Shown piece by piece: positions 9,400 through 18,192 of a stretch of 64,000 nt of DNA (the stretch's first letter is position 1; every line of letters starts with the position of its first letter). The position numbers were made by a program, and so were the translations under genes. Origin of the DNA: Roseobacter fucihabitans. GTDB taxonomy: Bacteria; Pseudomonadota; Alphaproteobacteria; Rhodobacterales; Rhodobacteraceae. Under the pieces are notes generated by a model. The model ran no database searches and had not been told where the DNA came from. It saw only the letters and a program-made list of their open reading frames with translations. The stretch spans positions 2,758,501 to 2,822,500 of the forward strand of contig NZ_CP143423.1 of NCBI RefSeq assembly GCF_014337925.2. The letters run 5' to 3'.

Positions 9400-10932
9400 A
9401 TGACGACGCAGATCGCGCCAAATGCGCCCGTCGTGTCGATGGACATGATCACCAAGACCTTTCCCGGAGTGAAGGCCCTGGATGCGGTGAAACTGGACCT
9501 CTACCCCGGTCAGGTCACCGCCCTTGTGGGCGAAAACGGCGCTGGTAAATCCACCACGGTCAAAATTCTTACCGGAATCTACCACCCCGATGCGGGCACG
9601 GTGCGGATCGACGGCAAGCCCACCGTCTTTTCCAACCCCAATGACGCTGTGGATGCGGGCATAACCGCGATCCATCAGGAGACCGTGCTGTTTGACGAAC
9701 TCTCGGTTGCCGAGAACATCTATATCGGTCACGCCCCGCGCACGCGGTTGGGCCTGATTGACATCGCGCAGATGCACCGCAGCGCCAGCACGCTTTTGGA
9801 TGAAATCGGCGCGCCCTTCAGTTCGCGTACCCCGTTGCGCGATCTTGGCATCGCCAACAAGCACCTCGTAGCCATTGCGCGCGCGCTTTCCATTGATGCC
9901 CGCGTGGTGATCATGGACGAACCGACTGCTGCGCTGTCCCACAAGGAGATCGAAGAGCTTTACGCGCTGGTCGAGACCCTGAAATCGCAGGGCAAGGCCA
10001 TCCTCTTCATCAGCCACAAGTTCGATGAGATCTTCCGCATCGCTGATCGCTATACCGTGTTTCGCGACGGTACTTTTGTGGGGGACGGTATGATTGCGCA
10101 GATCGACGAAGATGCTCTGGTCAGGATGATGGTTGGCCGTGCAGTCGATCATATTTTCCCGCAGCGTGATCCCGTCGTGGGCGAGAACGTGTTGCAGGTT
10201 GTGGGCTACGCGCACCTCACCGAATTTGCCGACATCGGGTTTACCCTGAAGCGCGGTGAAATCCTCGGGTTCTATGGCCTCGTGGGCGCCGGGCGGTCGG
10301 AATTCATGCAGGCTCTGTTCGGCATCACCAAACCCAGCAAGGGAGTGACAAAGATCAACCACCAGATACGCGTGATACGCTCGCCTGCCGATGCGGTAAA
10401 GAACGGGATCGTCTATGTCCCGGAGGATCGCGGCAAACAGGGCGCGATCATCGGCCTGCCGATTTTTCAGAACATCACCCTGCCCTCCCTTGCACGCACC
10501 TCGCGAAACGGTTTTTTGAAATTGGCCGAAGAATTCAAACTGGCCCGCGCATACGCCGAACGGCTCGACCTGCGCGCCGCAAGCCTTGATCAGGACGTCG
10601 GTAATCTATCGGGGGGAAACCAGCAAAAAGTTGTGATTGCCAAATGGCTGGCCACGCAACCCCAGGTCATTATTCTGGACGAACCCACAAAGGGCATCGA
10701 CATCGGATCCAAGGCCGCGGTGCACGCCTTCATGGCCGAGTTGGCCGCGCAGGGGCTGTCCATCATCATGGTCAGCTCGGAAATTCCCGAAGTCATCGGC
10801 ATGTCGGATCGCGTCATCGTCATGCGCGACGGGCGCATCGCGGCCGAGCTTGCGGGGGTTGATCTGACACCCGAAACCCTCGTGCGGCACGCCGCCGGCA
10901 TTGTCACCGCGACAGAAAGCGCCTTGGCATGA
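9400..10932 (+). CDS. rhaT: rhamnose ABC transporter, double ATP-binding protein
   Basis: This protein of about 510 residues has two ABC domains, as in ribose/rhamnose importers. The first has Walker A GENGAGKST (about 43-51) and Walker B VVIMDEPTAALS. The second has a degenerate Walker A (LVGAGRSE) and an intact LSGGNQQKVVIAKWL signature with ILDEPTKGIDIG. That asymmetry is normal for the family. I prefer the ATG at 9400 because GAGG lies six bases before it; an in-frame ATG at 9388 has no good site. The gene overlaps rhaP by ATGA. The 75-base gap after rhaS holds a short imperfect stem (about 9338-9371). Confidence 0.92.
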   Translation: MTTQIAPNAPVVSMDMITKTFPGVKALDAVKLDLYPGQVTALVGENGAGKSTTVKILTGIYHPDAGTVRIDGKPTVFSNPNDAVDAGITAIHQETVLFDELSVAENIYIGHAPRTRLGLIDIAQMHRSASTLLDEIGAPFSSRTPLRDLGIANKHLVAIARALSIDARVVIMDEPTAALSHKEIEELYALVETLKSQGKAILFISHKFDEIFRIADRYTVFRDGTFVGDGMIAQIDEDALVRMMVGRAVDHIFPQRDPVVGENVLQVVGYAHLTEFADIGFTLKRGEILGFYGLVGAGRSEFMQALFGITKPSKGVTKINHQIRVIRSPADAVKNGIVYVPEDRGKQGAIIGLPIFQNITLPSLARTSRNGFLKLAEEFKLARAYAERLDLRAASLDQDVGNLSGGNQQKVVIAKWLATQPQVIILDEPTKGIDIGSKAAVHAFMAELAAQGLSIIMVSSEIPEVIGMSDRVIVMRDGRIAAELAGVDLTPETLVRHAAGIVTATESALA

Positions 10933-11921
10933 CCCGGTACTGGCTGACACGCGAAACGCTCCTCGCCAGTGCTATTCTGGCGCTGATACTTCTGATCGCA
11001 TCGCGGTTTCCGGGCTTTGTCGCCCCCGCCAACCTCGCCAATGTGTTCAACGATACTGCCCCGCTGATCATACTGGCGCTGGGACAGATGGTCGTGATCC
11101 TGACGCGCTGCATTGATCTGTCGGTGGCGGCCAATCTGGCGCTGACGGGCATGGCCGTGGCGATGATCAATGTCGCCCTGCCCGGCTTGCCGATCCCGAT
11201 CATCGTCGCCATCGCCATCGCCATGGGGGCGGTGATGGGTGCGATCAACGGCCTTCTGGTTTGGAAACTGGCGATCCCGCCCATCGTGGTCACCTTGGGC
11301 ACAATGACGATCTTTCGCGGGATTATCTTTCTGATCTCAGACGGGAAATGGGTGAACTCCCATGAAATGTCACCCGCCTTCACGGGGTTTCCGCGCGCTG
11401 AATTCCTGGGCCTGCCGGTCTTGTCATGGAGTGCAATCGCCACGGTTGTGATCTTTGCCATCATGATGTCGCGCACGCCCCTAGGCCGCTCGATCTTTGC
11501 GGTGGGCGGCAATCCGCATGCGGCGGTCTATACCGGCATCGACGTGGGCCGCACGCAGTTTCTGGCGTTCACCATTTCCGGGGCCCTCGCAGGGCTGACC
11601 GGGTATCTTTGGGTAGCGCGTTATGCCGTGGCCTATGTGGATATTGCGGGCGGGTTCGAGCTTGAGGTGGTCGCAGCCTGTGTGATTGGCGGCATCTCGA
11701 TTGCGGGCGGCATCGGATCGGTGGGCGGTGCGGTCTTGGGCGCAATATTCCTGGGCGTGGTGAAAAACGCCCTGCCCGTCGTGAACATCTCCCCCTTCTG
11801 GCAACTGGCCATCTCCGGCAGCGCCATCCTCATTGCGGTCGCCTTTAACGCCCGTGCGGGGCGCCAAAAAGGCCGCATCATCCTCAAATCAGCCGAAAAA
11901 CCAACGGGGGCCACCCCATGA
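10929..11921 (+). CDS. rhaP: rhamnose ABC transporter permease
   Basis: This 330-residue inner-membrane permease belongs to the ribose-type (BPD_transp_2) family, with about eight to ten hydrophobic segments. It contains the family motifs IDLSVAANLALTGMAVAM near residue 65 and GNPHAAVYTGIDVGR near 193, and a glycine-rich GGISIAGGIGSVGGAVLG near 255. It starts in a four-base ATGA overlap with rhaT and ends in another with rhaQ, so the subunits are translationally coupled. Confidence 0.9.
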   Translation: MTRYWLTRETLLASAILALILLIASRFPGFVAPANLANVFNDTAPLIILALGQMVVILTRCIDLSVAANLALTGMAVAMINVALPGLPIPIIVAIAIAMGAVMGAINGLLVWKLAIPPIVVTLGTMTIFRGIIFLISDGKWVNSHEMSPAFTGFPRAEFLGLPVLSWSAIATVVIFAIMMSRTPLGRSIFAVGGNPHAAVYTGIDVGRTQFLAFTISGALAGLTGYLWVARYAVAYVDIAGGFELEVVAACVIGGISIAGGIGSVGGAVLGAIFLGVVKNALPVVNISPFWQLAISGSAILIAVAFNARAGRQKGRIILKSAEKPTGATP

Positions 11922-12922
11922 CCGAGGCAAGCGTTCAATCCCGCCATGTGCCCGACCGCCTGAACAGCCGCGCCCATCGTATCTTGCGCAGCTGGGAAGC
12001 CCTGTTGCTGGCGGTCGCCATCGCCATCTTTATCGTCAACAGCTTCGCGTCCCCCTATTTTCTCAACGCCTGGAACCTGAGCGATGCGACCTTCAACTTC
12101 ACCGAAAAGGCGATGATCGCCTTTGCCATGGCGCTGCTGATCATTTCGGGCGAAATTGACCTCTCGGTCGCCTCGATCATCGCGCTGGCCAGCACGGCCA
12201 TGGGCTTTGCGCTGCAATACGGTGCAGGCACGCCCGAGCTGGTCGTGATCGGCCTGACGGTGGGCCTGCTCTGTGGGGCGTTCAACGCCTTTTTCGTTAC
12301 CATCCTCGGCCTGCCCTCGATCGTGGTCACCATCGGCACGATGAGCCTGTTTCGCGGCATCAGCTTCATCATTCTGGGCGATGATGCGTACCGGGGGTAT
12401 CCGGCGAGCTTTTCGTGGTTCGGTCAGGGCTATATCTATTGGGTCTTCACCGTGGAAATGCTGCTCTTTGTGATCATCGCGGTGATTTACGGCGTGGTTT
12501 TGCACAAAACCAACTTTGGCCGTGCCGTCTATGCCATCGGCAACAACCCCACCGGCGCGCTGTTCAGCGGCATAAGGGTACAGCGGGTCAAGTTCATCCT
12601 GTTCCTGCTTACCGGTCTGATGTCCGGCATCGCCGCCGTGTGCCTCACCTCGCGCCTTGGCTCCACCCGCCCCAGCATCGCCACGGGCATGGAGCTTGAG
12701 GTCGTCACGATGGTCGTGCTGGGCGGCGTCAATATCCTCGGCGGCTCCGGCTCAATCCCCGGCATCGTGATCGCAGCCTTCGTGATGGGTCTTGTGACTT
12801 TTGGGTTGGGCTTGCTGAACGTGCCGGGCATTGTGATGTCGATTTTCATCGGCCTGTTGCTGATCGGTGTCATCGCATTGCCACGCCTATGGGCCATGGC
12901 CGCCGCGCGGAGGGCAAAATGA
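11918..12922 (+). CDS. rhaQ: rhamnose ABC transporter permease
   Basis: This second permease subunit (334 residues) has the same fold as the preceding gene product, with [34 protein letters not shown] and [14 protein letters not shown]. It pairs with RhaP to form the membrane channel. It overlaps its neighbours at both ends by ATGA-type junctions. The closest described equivalents are in the R. leguminosarum rhaSTPQUK operon. Confidence 0.9.
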   Translation: MTEASVQSRHVPDRLNSRAHRILRSWEALLLAVAIAIFIVNSFASPYFLNAWNLSDATFNFTEKAMIAFAMALLIISGEIDLSVASIIALASTAMGFALQYGAGTPELVVIGLTVGLLCGAFNAFFVTILGLPSIVVTIGTMSLFRGISFIILGDDAYRGYPASFSWFGQGYIYWVFTVEMLLFVIIAVIYGVVLHKTNFGRAVYAIGNNPTGALFSGIRVQRVKFILFLLTGLMSGIAAVCLTSRLGSTRPSIATGMELEVVTMVVLGGVNILGGSGSIPGIVIAAFVMGLVTFGLGLLNVPGIVMSIFIGLLLIGVIALPRLWAMAAARRAK

Positions 12923-13236
12923 CCGAACGCTTCGTCTTTCGCATGCGCCTGAACGCCGGGATGGAGGCCGAATACCAACGCCGTCATGACGCGATATGGC
13001 CGGAGCTGGTGGCGCTGCTGCGCAGGGCAGGCATCCGCGACTACTCAATCCATTTTGACCCCGAAACCCTGTTGTTGATCGGCGTGTTGGAACGCAGTGA
13101 CGCTCACACCATGGACGCCCTTCCCGCTCATCCGATCCTGCAAAAATGGTGGGCGCATATGGCCGATCTCATGGAAACCGGGCCTGATAATGCGCCTGTG
13201 GCCGTTCCATTGGCGCGGGTGTTTCACATGCCATGA
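12919..13236 (+). CDS. rhaU: L-rhamnose mutarotase
   Basis: This small enzyme (105 residues) interconverts the alpha and beta anomers of L-rhamnose before isomerisation. Family features are the N-terminal [24 protein letters not shown] with the catalytic His near residue 22, YSIHFDPET, and a C-terminal WWAHMADLM. The start at 12919 overlaps the rhaQ stop by ATGA and is preceded by GGAGGG. The stop overlaps the rhaK start in the same way. Confidence 0.93.
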   Translation: MTERFVFRMRLNAGMEAEYQRRHDAIWPELVALLRRAGIRDYSIHFDPETLLLIGVLERSDAHTMDALPAHPILQKWWAHMADLMETGPDNAPVAVPLARVFHMP

Positions 13237-14621
13237 CCGCACCGCGCCACATCGCCGTCATCGACATCGGTAAAACCAACGCCAAACTCGCGCTGGTTGA
13301 TCTTGCAACACGCACTGAAATCGCCGTTGTCACCCGACCGAACAAGGGTCTCCAAGGCCCGCCTTGGGCGCATTTTGACACCGACGGGCATTGGGACTTC
13401 CTGCTGGGCGCGCTCAAGACGTTCCACCGCGCGCACCACGTCGATGCGATTTCCGTCACGACCCATGGTGCGAGCATTGCCTTGCTGGATCGTGATGGCG
13501 TGCTCGCGGCCCCGATCATCGATTATGAACACCCGATCCCGGACGCCATCGCCGCCGCCTATGACGCGCTGCGCCCGCCCTTTGCGCATACTGGATCACC
13601 GCGCCTGGCAAACGGTCTGAACGCTGGCGCGCAGTTGCACTATATGTTTGCCCAAGACCCAAGATTGCTTGCCCGCACCGACAAAATCGTGACGTACCCG
13701 CAATATTGGGGCCATCGGCTGACCGGTGTTGCCGCCTGCGATGTGACGTCAATCGGGTGCCACACGGATCTTTGGCACCCCACAAGCGGCACCTTTTCAG
13801 ACGTGGTGGACCGCTTGGGTCTTGCGGGGAAAATCGCGCCGGTGCGCAAATCCGGTGATATCCTTGGCACGCTGCTGCCCTCGATTGCCAAGGCCACCGG
13901 CCTCCCCCCTGCCACGCCCGTCGCTGTGGGTATGCACGATTCCAATGCCTCGCTCTATCCCCATATCCTGGAACGGGATGCGCCCTTCAGCGTCATTTCC
14001 ACGGGGACATGGGTCATCGTTATGGCCCTGGGCGGGCGCCCTATTGGTCTTGACCCGGATCGCGATACGCTGATGAACGTCTCGGCTTTGGGCGATCCGG
14101 TCCCCTCCGCGCGCTTCATGGGTGGGCGGGAATACGAGAGGGTACAACAAGCGCACCCCTGCGCGCCAACACCCAATGACATCGCGCAGGTGCTGGCAGA
14201 AAAACGGATGCTCCTGCCCGCGGTCGAGGCTCAGACCGGACCCTTTCAAGGGCGCCAAATGCGCTGGATTGGGACGGAACCGGCCGTCGGATCCGGGCTA
14301 CGGGCCGCAGCGCTCTCCTTCTATCTGGCGATGATGACCGATACATGCCTTGACCTTACGGGTGCGGACGGGCCATCGATTGTCGAGGGCCCGTTCGCGG
14401 GCAACCCCGAGTTTCTGAGGATGCTGGCTGCCGCGACAGGTCGCCCCGTTTTTGCCAGTGATGCCGCGACAGGCACTGCCATCGGGGCGGCATTGCTCTT
14501 TGCTGACAAACCCCCATCGGGGCGGATGCTGCCCGCAACCAAGCTCGACAACCCATCGCAATGGCGGGCTTATGCCGCGTTATGGCGCAAATTTTGCCAG
14601 TCTGGACCTGTCGCGGTTTGA
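13233..14621 (+). CDS. rhaK: rhamnulokinase-type FGGY carbohydrate kinase, 3' end remodelled by IS3
   Basis: This is a 462-residue FGGY kinase: N-terminal phosphate motif [15 protein letters not shown] (about 8-22), and a GMHDSNASL / STGTWVIVM region near 230-265. It phosphorylates L-rhamnulose. It is the last gene of the operon. The final codons lie inside the left terminal repeat of the IS3 element: the IS begins at 14603, and removing it with one copy of its GTC target repeat restores Gln-Ser-Gly-stop. The current protein therefore ends QSGPVAV, four residues longer than the original. Activity is probably kept, because the change is at the extreme tail. Confidence 0.9.
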   Translation: MTAPRHIAVIDIGKTNAKLALVDLATRTEIAVVTRPNKGLQGPPWAHFDTDGHWDFLLGALKTFHRAHHVDAISVTTHGASIALLDRDGVLAAPIIDYEHPIPDAIAAAYDALRPPFAHTGSPRLANGLNAGAQLHYMFAQDPRLLARTDKIVTYPQYWGHRLTGVAACDVTSIGCHTDLWHPTSGTFSDVVDRLGLAGKIAPVRKSGDILGTLLPSIAKATGLPPATPVAVGMHDSNASLYPHILERDAPFSVISTGTWVIVMALGGRPIGLDPDRDTLMNVSALGDPVPSARFMGGREYERVQQAHPCAPTPNDIAQVLAEKRMLLPAVEAQTGPFQGRQMRWIGTEPAVGSGLRAAALSFYLAMMTDTCLDLTGADGPSIVEGPFAGNPEFLRMLAAATGRPVFASDAATGTAIGAALLFADKPPSGRMLPATKLDNPSQWRAYAALWRKFCQSGPVAV

Positions 14622-14665
14622 TGCCGCTCCTTTGATAGCATTTACTGCACCAAAGGAGACGGACT

Positions 14666-14941
14666 ATGGGACTGAAACGAACGGACGAATTCCGCCAAGA
14701 TGCAATGCGTATCGCATTGACCAGTGGGCTGACGCGCAAGCAGGTGGCTGACGATCTGGGTGTCGGGATGTCGACGCTGAACAAATGGATCACCGCGCAC
14801 CGAGATACAGACGTGGTGTCGAAAGAGGATTTGAGCCTCGCTCAAGAGAATGATCGACTTCGACGGGAGAACCGACTCCTGAAGGAGAAGAGGGAGATCT
14901 TAAAAAGGGCCACCCAGTTCTTCGCGGGCCTAAAGCAATGA
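14666..14941 (+). CDS. IS3-family transposase OrfA
   Basis: This 91-residue protein has the helix-turn-helix of IS3 OrfA (TRKQVADDLGVGMSTLNKWI, about 26-45) and the leucine-zipper tail (ENDRLRRENRLLKEKREILK). It binds the element ends. AAAGGAG lies seven bases before the ATG. A run TTAAAAAGGG near 14900 is a plausible -1 frameshift site for the OrfAB fusion. The stop overlaps the ATG of orfB (ATGA at 14938). The frame is intact. Confidence 0.9.
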   Translation: MGLKRTDEFRQDAMRIALTSGLTRKQVADDLGVGMSTLNKWITAHRDTDVVSKEDLSLAQENDRLRRENRLLKEKREILKRATQFFAGLKQ

Positions 14942-14955
14942 GATTTAGGTTTATC

Positions 14956-14991
14956 CACTGCCCGGCAGTGCATTGAAAATGCACGAGAGGG
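14956..14991 (+). repeat. miniature hairpin element, copy 1 (36 nt)
   Basis: Copy 1 runs CACTGCCCGGCAG, then stem TGCATT-GAA-AATGCA, then CGAGAGGG. It lies between the codons ATC and GAA of IS3 orfB. Removing exactly 36 bases joins FI to EEHR, the expected protein. Confidence 0.88.
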
Positions 14992-15126
14992 GAAGAACAC
15001 AGGTGCAGCTTCCCAGCCAACCGGTTGTGCAATGTTGTGGGCGTCAGCACAAGCGGGCTACGCGCATTCCGCAACCGTCCTGCCAGCCGAAGACGGCGGT
15101 CTGACTTGGTCACGCTTGCGCACATC

Positions 15127-15162
15127 CATTGCCCGGCAGTGTATTGAAAATACATGAGAGGG
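15127..15162 (+). repeat. miniature hairpin element, copy 2 (36 nt)
   Basis: Copy 2 runs CATTGCCCGGCAG, stem TGTATT-GAA-AATACA, then TGAGAGGG. It lies between ATC and AAG of orfB; removal joins LAHI to KERSRLSPG. It keeps frame length but carries an in-frame TGA. Confidence 0.88.
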
Positions 15163-15320
15163 AAGGAGCGGTCCCGTCTCAGCCCGGGCAGCTATGGTCG
15201 ACCGCGCATGACTGAAGAGCTGAAGGAGATCGGTCTGAATGTTGGCCATCGTCGTGTTGGTCGTCTGATGCGTCAGAACGGAATAACCGTGGTCAGGACC
15301 CGTAAACACAAGGTCACAAC

Positions 15321-15361
15321 CATTGCCCGGCAGGCGATTGCACAGCAATCTGCTGAGAGGG
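15321..15361 (+). repeat. miniature hairpin element, copy 3 (41 nt)
   Basis: Copy 3 runs CATTGCCCGGCAG, GC, stem GATTGC-ACA-GCAATC, TGCT, GAGAGGG. The outer CGGCA/TGCTG can add to the stem around a three-base bulge. Removal joins VTT to DSDHKF; at 41 nt it shifts the frame. Confidence 0.88.
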
Positions 15362-15617
15362 GGACAGCGACCATAAGTTCAACATAGCGCCGAACCTGCT
15401 GGATCGGGACTTCACCGCAGATGCGCCAAATCAGAAGTGGGCTGGTGACATCAGCTACGTTTGGACCCGAGAGGGTTGGTTGTACCTGGCTGTCATCCTC
15501 GACCTGCATTCAAGGCGCGTCGTTGGTTGGGCCGTCAGTAATCGCATGAAGCGCGATCTGGCAATTAGGGCGCTGAAGATGGCGATTGCATTCCGGTTAC
15601 CGCCGAAAGACTGCATT

Positions 15618-15658
15618 TATTACCCGACAGGCGATTACAAGGTAATCTGCCGAGAGGG
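15618..15658 (+). repeat. miniature hairpin element, copy 4 (41 nt)
   Basis: Copy 4 runs TATTACCCGACAG, GC, stem GATTAC-AAG-GTAATC, TGCC, GAGAGGG. It interrupts orfB between DCI and HHTDRGSQ, directly beside the second catalytic Asp. The 41-base removal restores frame. Confidence 0.88.
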
Positions 15659-15772
15659 CACCACACGGATCGCGGCAGCCAATATTGTTCTCATGATTAT
15701 CAGAAGGTCCTGCGCCAGCATGGCTTCAAGGTATCGATGAGCGGCAAAGGAAATTGCTATGATAATGCCGCC

Positions 15773-15813
15773 CCCTCTCGGCAGATTGCTTTGCAATCGC
15801 CTGCCGGGCAATG
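15773..15813 (-). repeat. miniature hairpin element, copy 5 (41 nt), at a deletion breakpoint
   Basis: Copy 5 is inverted relative to the gene: CCCTCTC, GGCA, stem GATTGC-TTT-GCAATC, GC, CTGCCGGGCAATG. Its left side follows NCYDNAA of orfB, but its right side continues at the last codons of orfB (YAFERKVA), so about 45 codons are missing at this junction. Confidence 0.85.
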
Positions 15814-16027
15814 GTACGCTTTTGAACGGAAAGTGGCTTAAACGAGCACCTGGGGCGGCACAAAAGCGCGACAGGTCCAGTCCGGATAAAAGCGGGTCCC
15901 TATCCGCCCTCACAAGGAGCCGCGCTGCACCGCAGGAACGCGCGCCCATTCCACCGACATGCCCCTTTTTAACGCCAACAAAACGCGCAGGGCATGGCGG
16001 CATCCGCTGGTACAATGAAACCGCCTG

Positions 16028-16756
16028 TCAGTGGTTCAATATCTTAGACAGGAAGTCTTTGGCACGCGCACTCTCAGGGTGGTCGAAAAATTCAGTGGTC
16101 GGCCTGTCCTCGATAATGGCCCCTTCATCCATGAAAATGACCCGATCTGCGACCTTGCGCGCAAAGCCCATTTCATGGGTGACGACCATCATTGTCATGC
16201 CTTCCTGCGCCAATTCAACCATGACATCCAGCACCTCCTTGATCATCTCCGGATCAAGCGCCGAGGTCGGCTCGTCAAAGAGCATGGCAATCGGATCCAT
16301 CGCCAGCGAGCGCGCAATTGCAATACGCTGCTGTTGACCCCCCGACAACTGGCTGGGGAATTTCTTTGAATGATCTTCCATACCCACCCGCGCCAGCAGT
16401 TTTTCGGCGCGCGCAACAGCCTCCGCCCGGCTGCGTTTCAGGACTTTCTCCTGCGCCAGACACAGGTTTTCCAGCACCGTCATATGCGGGTAAAGTTCGA
16501 AATGCTGGAACACCATGCCAATGCGAGAGCGCAGCGCCGTCAGATTGGCCCCCTTGGCCGTCACCTCGTCGCCGTCCACGCTGATCTTGCCCTGCTGTAC
16601 CGGCTCCAACCCGTTGACGCATTTGATCAATGTCGATTTTCCCGATCCTGACGGACCACAGACCACGACGACCTCACCCTTGGTCACATTGGTCGTGCAA
16701 TCGGTCAGAACTCTGAAATCGCCATACCATTTGCTAATGTTATCAAGAGTGATCAT
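16028..16756 (-). CDS. gltL: glutamate/aspartate-type ABC transporter ATP-binding protein
   Basis: This 242-residue polar amino acid ABC ATPase (GlnQ/GltL group) has Walker [10 protein letters not shown] (about 34-42), signature [16 protein letters not shown] and Walker [15 protein letters not shown]. It energises uptake through the two permeases encoded just upstream, with which it shares an ATGA overlap. It is the last gene of the leftward operon. Substrate assignment rests on the binding protein encoded at the other end of the operon. Downstream, between 15880 and 16027, there is no gene. Confidence 0.88.
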   Translation of the reverse strand: MITLDNISKWYGDFRVLTDCTTNVTKGEVVVVCGPSGSGKSTLIKCVNGLEPVQQGKISVDGDEVTAKGANLTALRSRIGMVFQHFELYPHMTVLENLCLAQEKVLKRSRAEAVARAEKLLARVGMEDHSKKFPSQLSGGQQQRIAIARSLAMDPIAMLFDEPTSALDPEMIKEVLDVMVELAQEGMTMMVVTHEMGFARKVADRVIFMDEGAIIEDRPTTEFFDHPESARAKDFLSKILNH

Positions 16757-17409
16757 GTGCTCATCCGGGACTTGAGGCTTCTCACGTACATTGACCCGGA
16801 GAAGCAGATTACGAAATAGACGACGGCGGCAAAGAGGTACATTTCAACCAATCGCCCTTCGGTCCGCGCGACGATGGAAGAGGCCGTCATGAAGTCGCGC
16901 AGCGACACGACAAAGACCAGCGATGTATCCTGAAACAGAATGATGCATTGCGTCACGAGGATCGGGATCATGTTGCGAAAGGCCTGAGGCAACACGACAT
17001 AACGCTGGATCTGCCAGTAGTTCAGCCCCGTGGATTGGCCCGCGTGGACCTGACCCCGTTTGACGCTTTGGATGCCAGCGCGCATGATTTCCGAGTAGTA
17101 GGCCGCCTCAAAGAGGACAAAGGCGATGAGTGCGGAATAAAAGCTGCCGATCGGACGCCCGATGGCCAGAGGCACCAGAAAAAAGAACCAGAAGATCACG
17201 AGGATCAAGGGAACCGAGCGGATCAGGTTCACATAGGTGGCGGCGACAAAAGCCAGCGGTTTGATGCCCGACAGTCGCGCGAGTGCCAGCAATGTGCCCA
17301 GAACGATCCCGCCGATGATCGACAGAAAGGTCAACCAGAGGCTGAGTTGCAGGCCCTGCCACAGGAAAGGCAAAGAGGTCCAGATCAGGTTGAAATCAAA
17401 ATCTGCCAT
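16753..17409 (-). CDS. gltK: Glu/Asp-type ABC transporter permease
   Basis: This 218-residue inner-membrane permease of the His/Glu/Gln type has about five membrane segments and the conserved loop [43 protein letters not shown] (EAA loop, residues about 100-142, contacting the ATPase). It is three bases from the preceding permease gene and overlaps the ATPase gene by four bases. Confidence 0.87.
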   Translation of the reverse strand: MADFDFNLIWTSLPFLWQGLQLSLWLTFLSIIGGIVLGTLLALARLSGIKPLAFVAATYVNLIRSVPLILVIFWFFFLVPLAIGRPIGSFYSALIAFVLFEAAYYSEIMRAGIQSVKRGQVHAGQSTGLNYWQIQRYVVLPQAFRNMIPILVTQCIILFQDTSLVFVVSLRDFMTASSIVARTEGRLVEMYLFAAVVYFVICFSGSMYVRSLKSRMST

Positions 17410-17412
17410 GAT

Positions 17413-18132
17413 TTAGCCCTCCTTTCCGACATAACCCGGAATGCGGGTGTATTTTTCCAGGACCTGCATGATGATCGTCGCGATCAGCGCAATGCATACG
17501 TATATCACGGTCGCGGCGGTGAAGGCTTCAAAGCCTTGAAAGGTGTATTCAGCAATCTGCTGGCTTTGCGCAGTCAATTCCAAAAGCCCGATGGTGAGAG
17601 CGAGAGAGGAATTCTTGAAAACCGTCAGGAATTCGGAGGTCAGCGGCGGCACGATCATCCGGAAGGAGATCGGCAATAGCACATAGCGATAGGTTTGGGA
17701 GACATTGAGACCATGCGCGGTGGCGGCGGCCGTCAAGCCGGGCGGCACGGTTTCGATCCCCGCACGTACCTGCTCGGCGATCCGCGAGGCCGTGTAGAGC
17801 CCGAGCGCCACGACGGCGGTGACAAATTCGGGGTTCGGCATGTCGCGCTTCATCCATCTGCCCCAATCCGCGGGCAGCAGTTCAGGCACGGCGAAATACC
17901 AGATGAACATCTGCACCAACAAAGGCACATTGCGGAATATTTCGACATAGGTGGCACAGATGCCCCGGATCACCCCGTTCGGCACCGTCTTGCCGACCCC
18001 GACAAGCGCGCCGATGACAATGGCAATGCACCAGGCGCTCAGCGCGACTGAGACGGTCCAGCCAAAACCACTGATGAGCCAGTTGAGGTATTGTTCCTCA
18101 AACAGGACCGACCAGTTCCAATTATAGTTCAT
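17413..18132 (-). CDS. gltJ: Glu/Asp-type ABC transporter permease
   Basis: This 239-residue permease partner is of the same family. It includes YTASRIAEQVRAGIETVPPGLTAAATAHGLNVSQTYRYVLLPIS, the EAA loop. Residues MNYNWNWSVLFEEQYLNWLISGFGWTV resemble the GltJ N-terminus. A terminator-like hairpin separates it from the binding-protein gene upstream, so expression is probably lower than that of the binding protein. Confidence 0.87.
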   Translation of the reverse strand: MNYNWNWSVLFEEQYLNWLISGFGWTVSVALSAWCIAIVIGALVGVGKTVPNGVIRGICATYVEIFRNVPLLVQMFIWYFAVPELLPADWGRWMKRDMPNPEFVTAVVALGLYTASRIAEQVRAGIETVPPGLTAAATAHGLNVSQTYRYVLLPISFRMIVPPLTSEFLTVFKNSSLALTIGLLELTAQSQQIAEYTFQGFEAFTAATVIYVCIALIATIIMQVLEKYTRIPGYVGKEG

Positions 18133-18151
18133 GCCTAATGCCCCCGCATAA

Positions 18152-18182
18152 GAAAAGACCGGTAGGGTTTATCCTACCGGTC
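18152..18182 (-). terminator. hairpin between binding-protein and permease genes
   Basis: GACCGGTAGG and CCTACCGGTC form a perfect ten-base stem (18157-18182). Read leftward it is followed by TTTTCT. It lies 11 bases after the binding-protein stop and before gltJ, where partial termination would yield excess binding protein over membrane components, an arrangement known in ABC operons. Confidence 0.8.
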
Positions 18183-18192
18183 CTGTTTTCGA

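Larger units (their letters stand above)
14938..15841 (+). pseudogene. IS3-family transposase OrfB, interrupted by five hairpin elements
   Basis: The integrase-core (DDE) transposase can be read only when five inserts are skipped: MRFRFI | EEHRCSFPANRLCN ... LAHI | KERSRLSPGSYGRPRM ... RKHKVTT | DSDHKFNIAP ... DISYVWTREGWLYLAV (first Asp) ... PPKDCI | [16 protein letters not shown] (second Asp) ... GNCYDNAA | then [12 protein letters not shown]. Between the fifth insert and YAFERKVA about 45 codons, including the catalytic Glu region, are missing. The upstream four-fifths has no other frameshift or stop. Without removal of the inserts no functional OrfB is made. Confidence 0.88.
14603..15879 (+). 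mobile_element. IS3-family insertion sequence carrying five miniature hairpin inserts
   Basis: The ends are imperfect terminal inverted repeats: TGGACCTGTCGCGGTTTGAT at the left, and at the right the inverse of TGGACCTGTCGCGCTTTTGT. Both ends have the TG...CA form of IS3 elements. A three-base target duplication GTC flanks it (14600-14602 and 15880-15882). It carries orfA and a disrupted orfB. The element interrupts the last codons of rhaK. It is otherwise well preserved apart from the five small inserts and an internal deletion near 15813. Confidence 0.85.

Noticed and set aside
14956-15813. CRISPR array as an explanation for repeated units in the IS3 element
   Set aside because: The units are unevenly spaced, differ in core sequence, occur in both orientations and lie within a coding frame; no spacers or cas genes.
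14956-15813. Yeast-mitochondrial-type translational bypass elements
   Set aside because: Those have matching take-off and landing codons; here the codon before the insert (such as ATC) does not match the last insert codon, and orientation is mixed.
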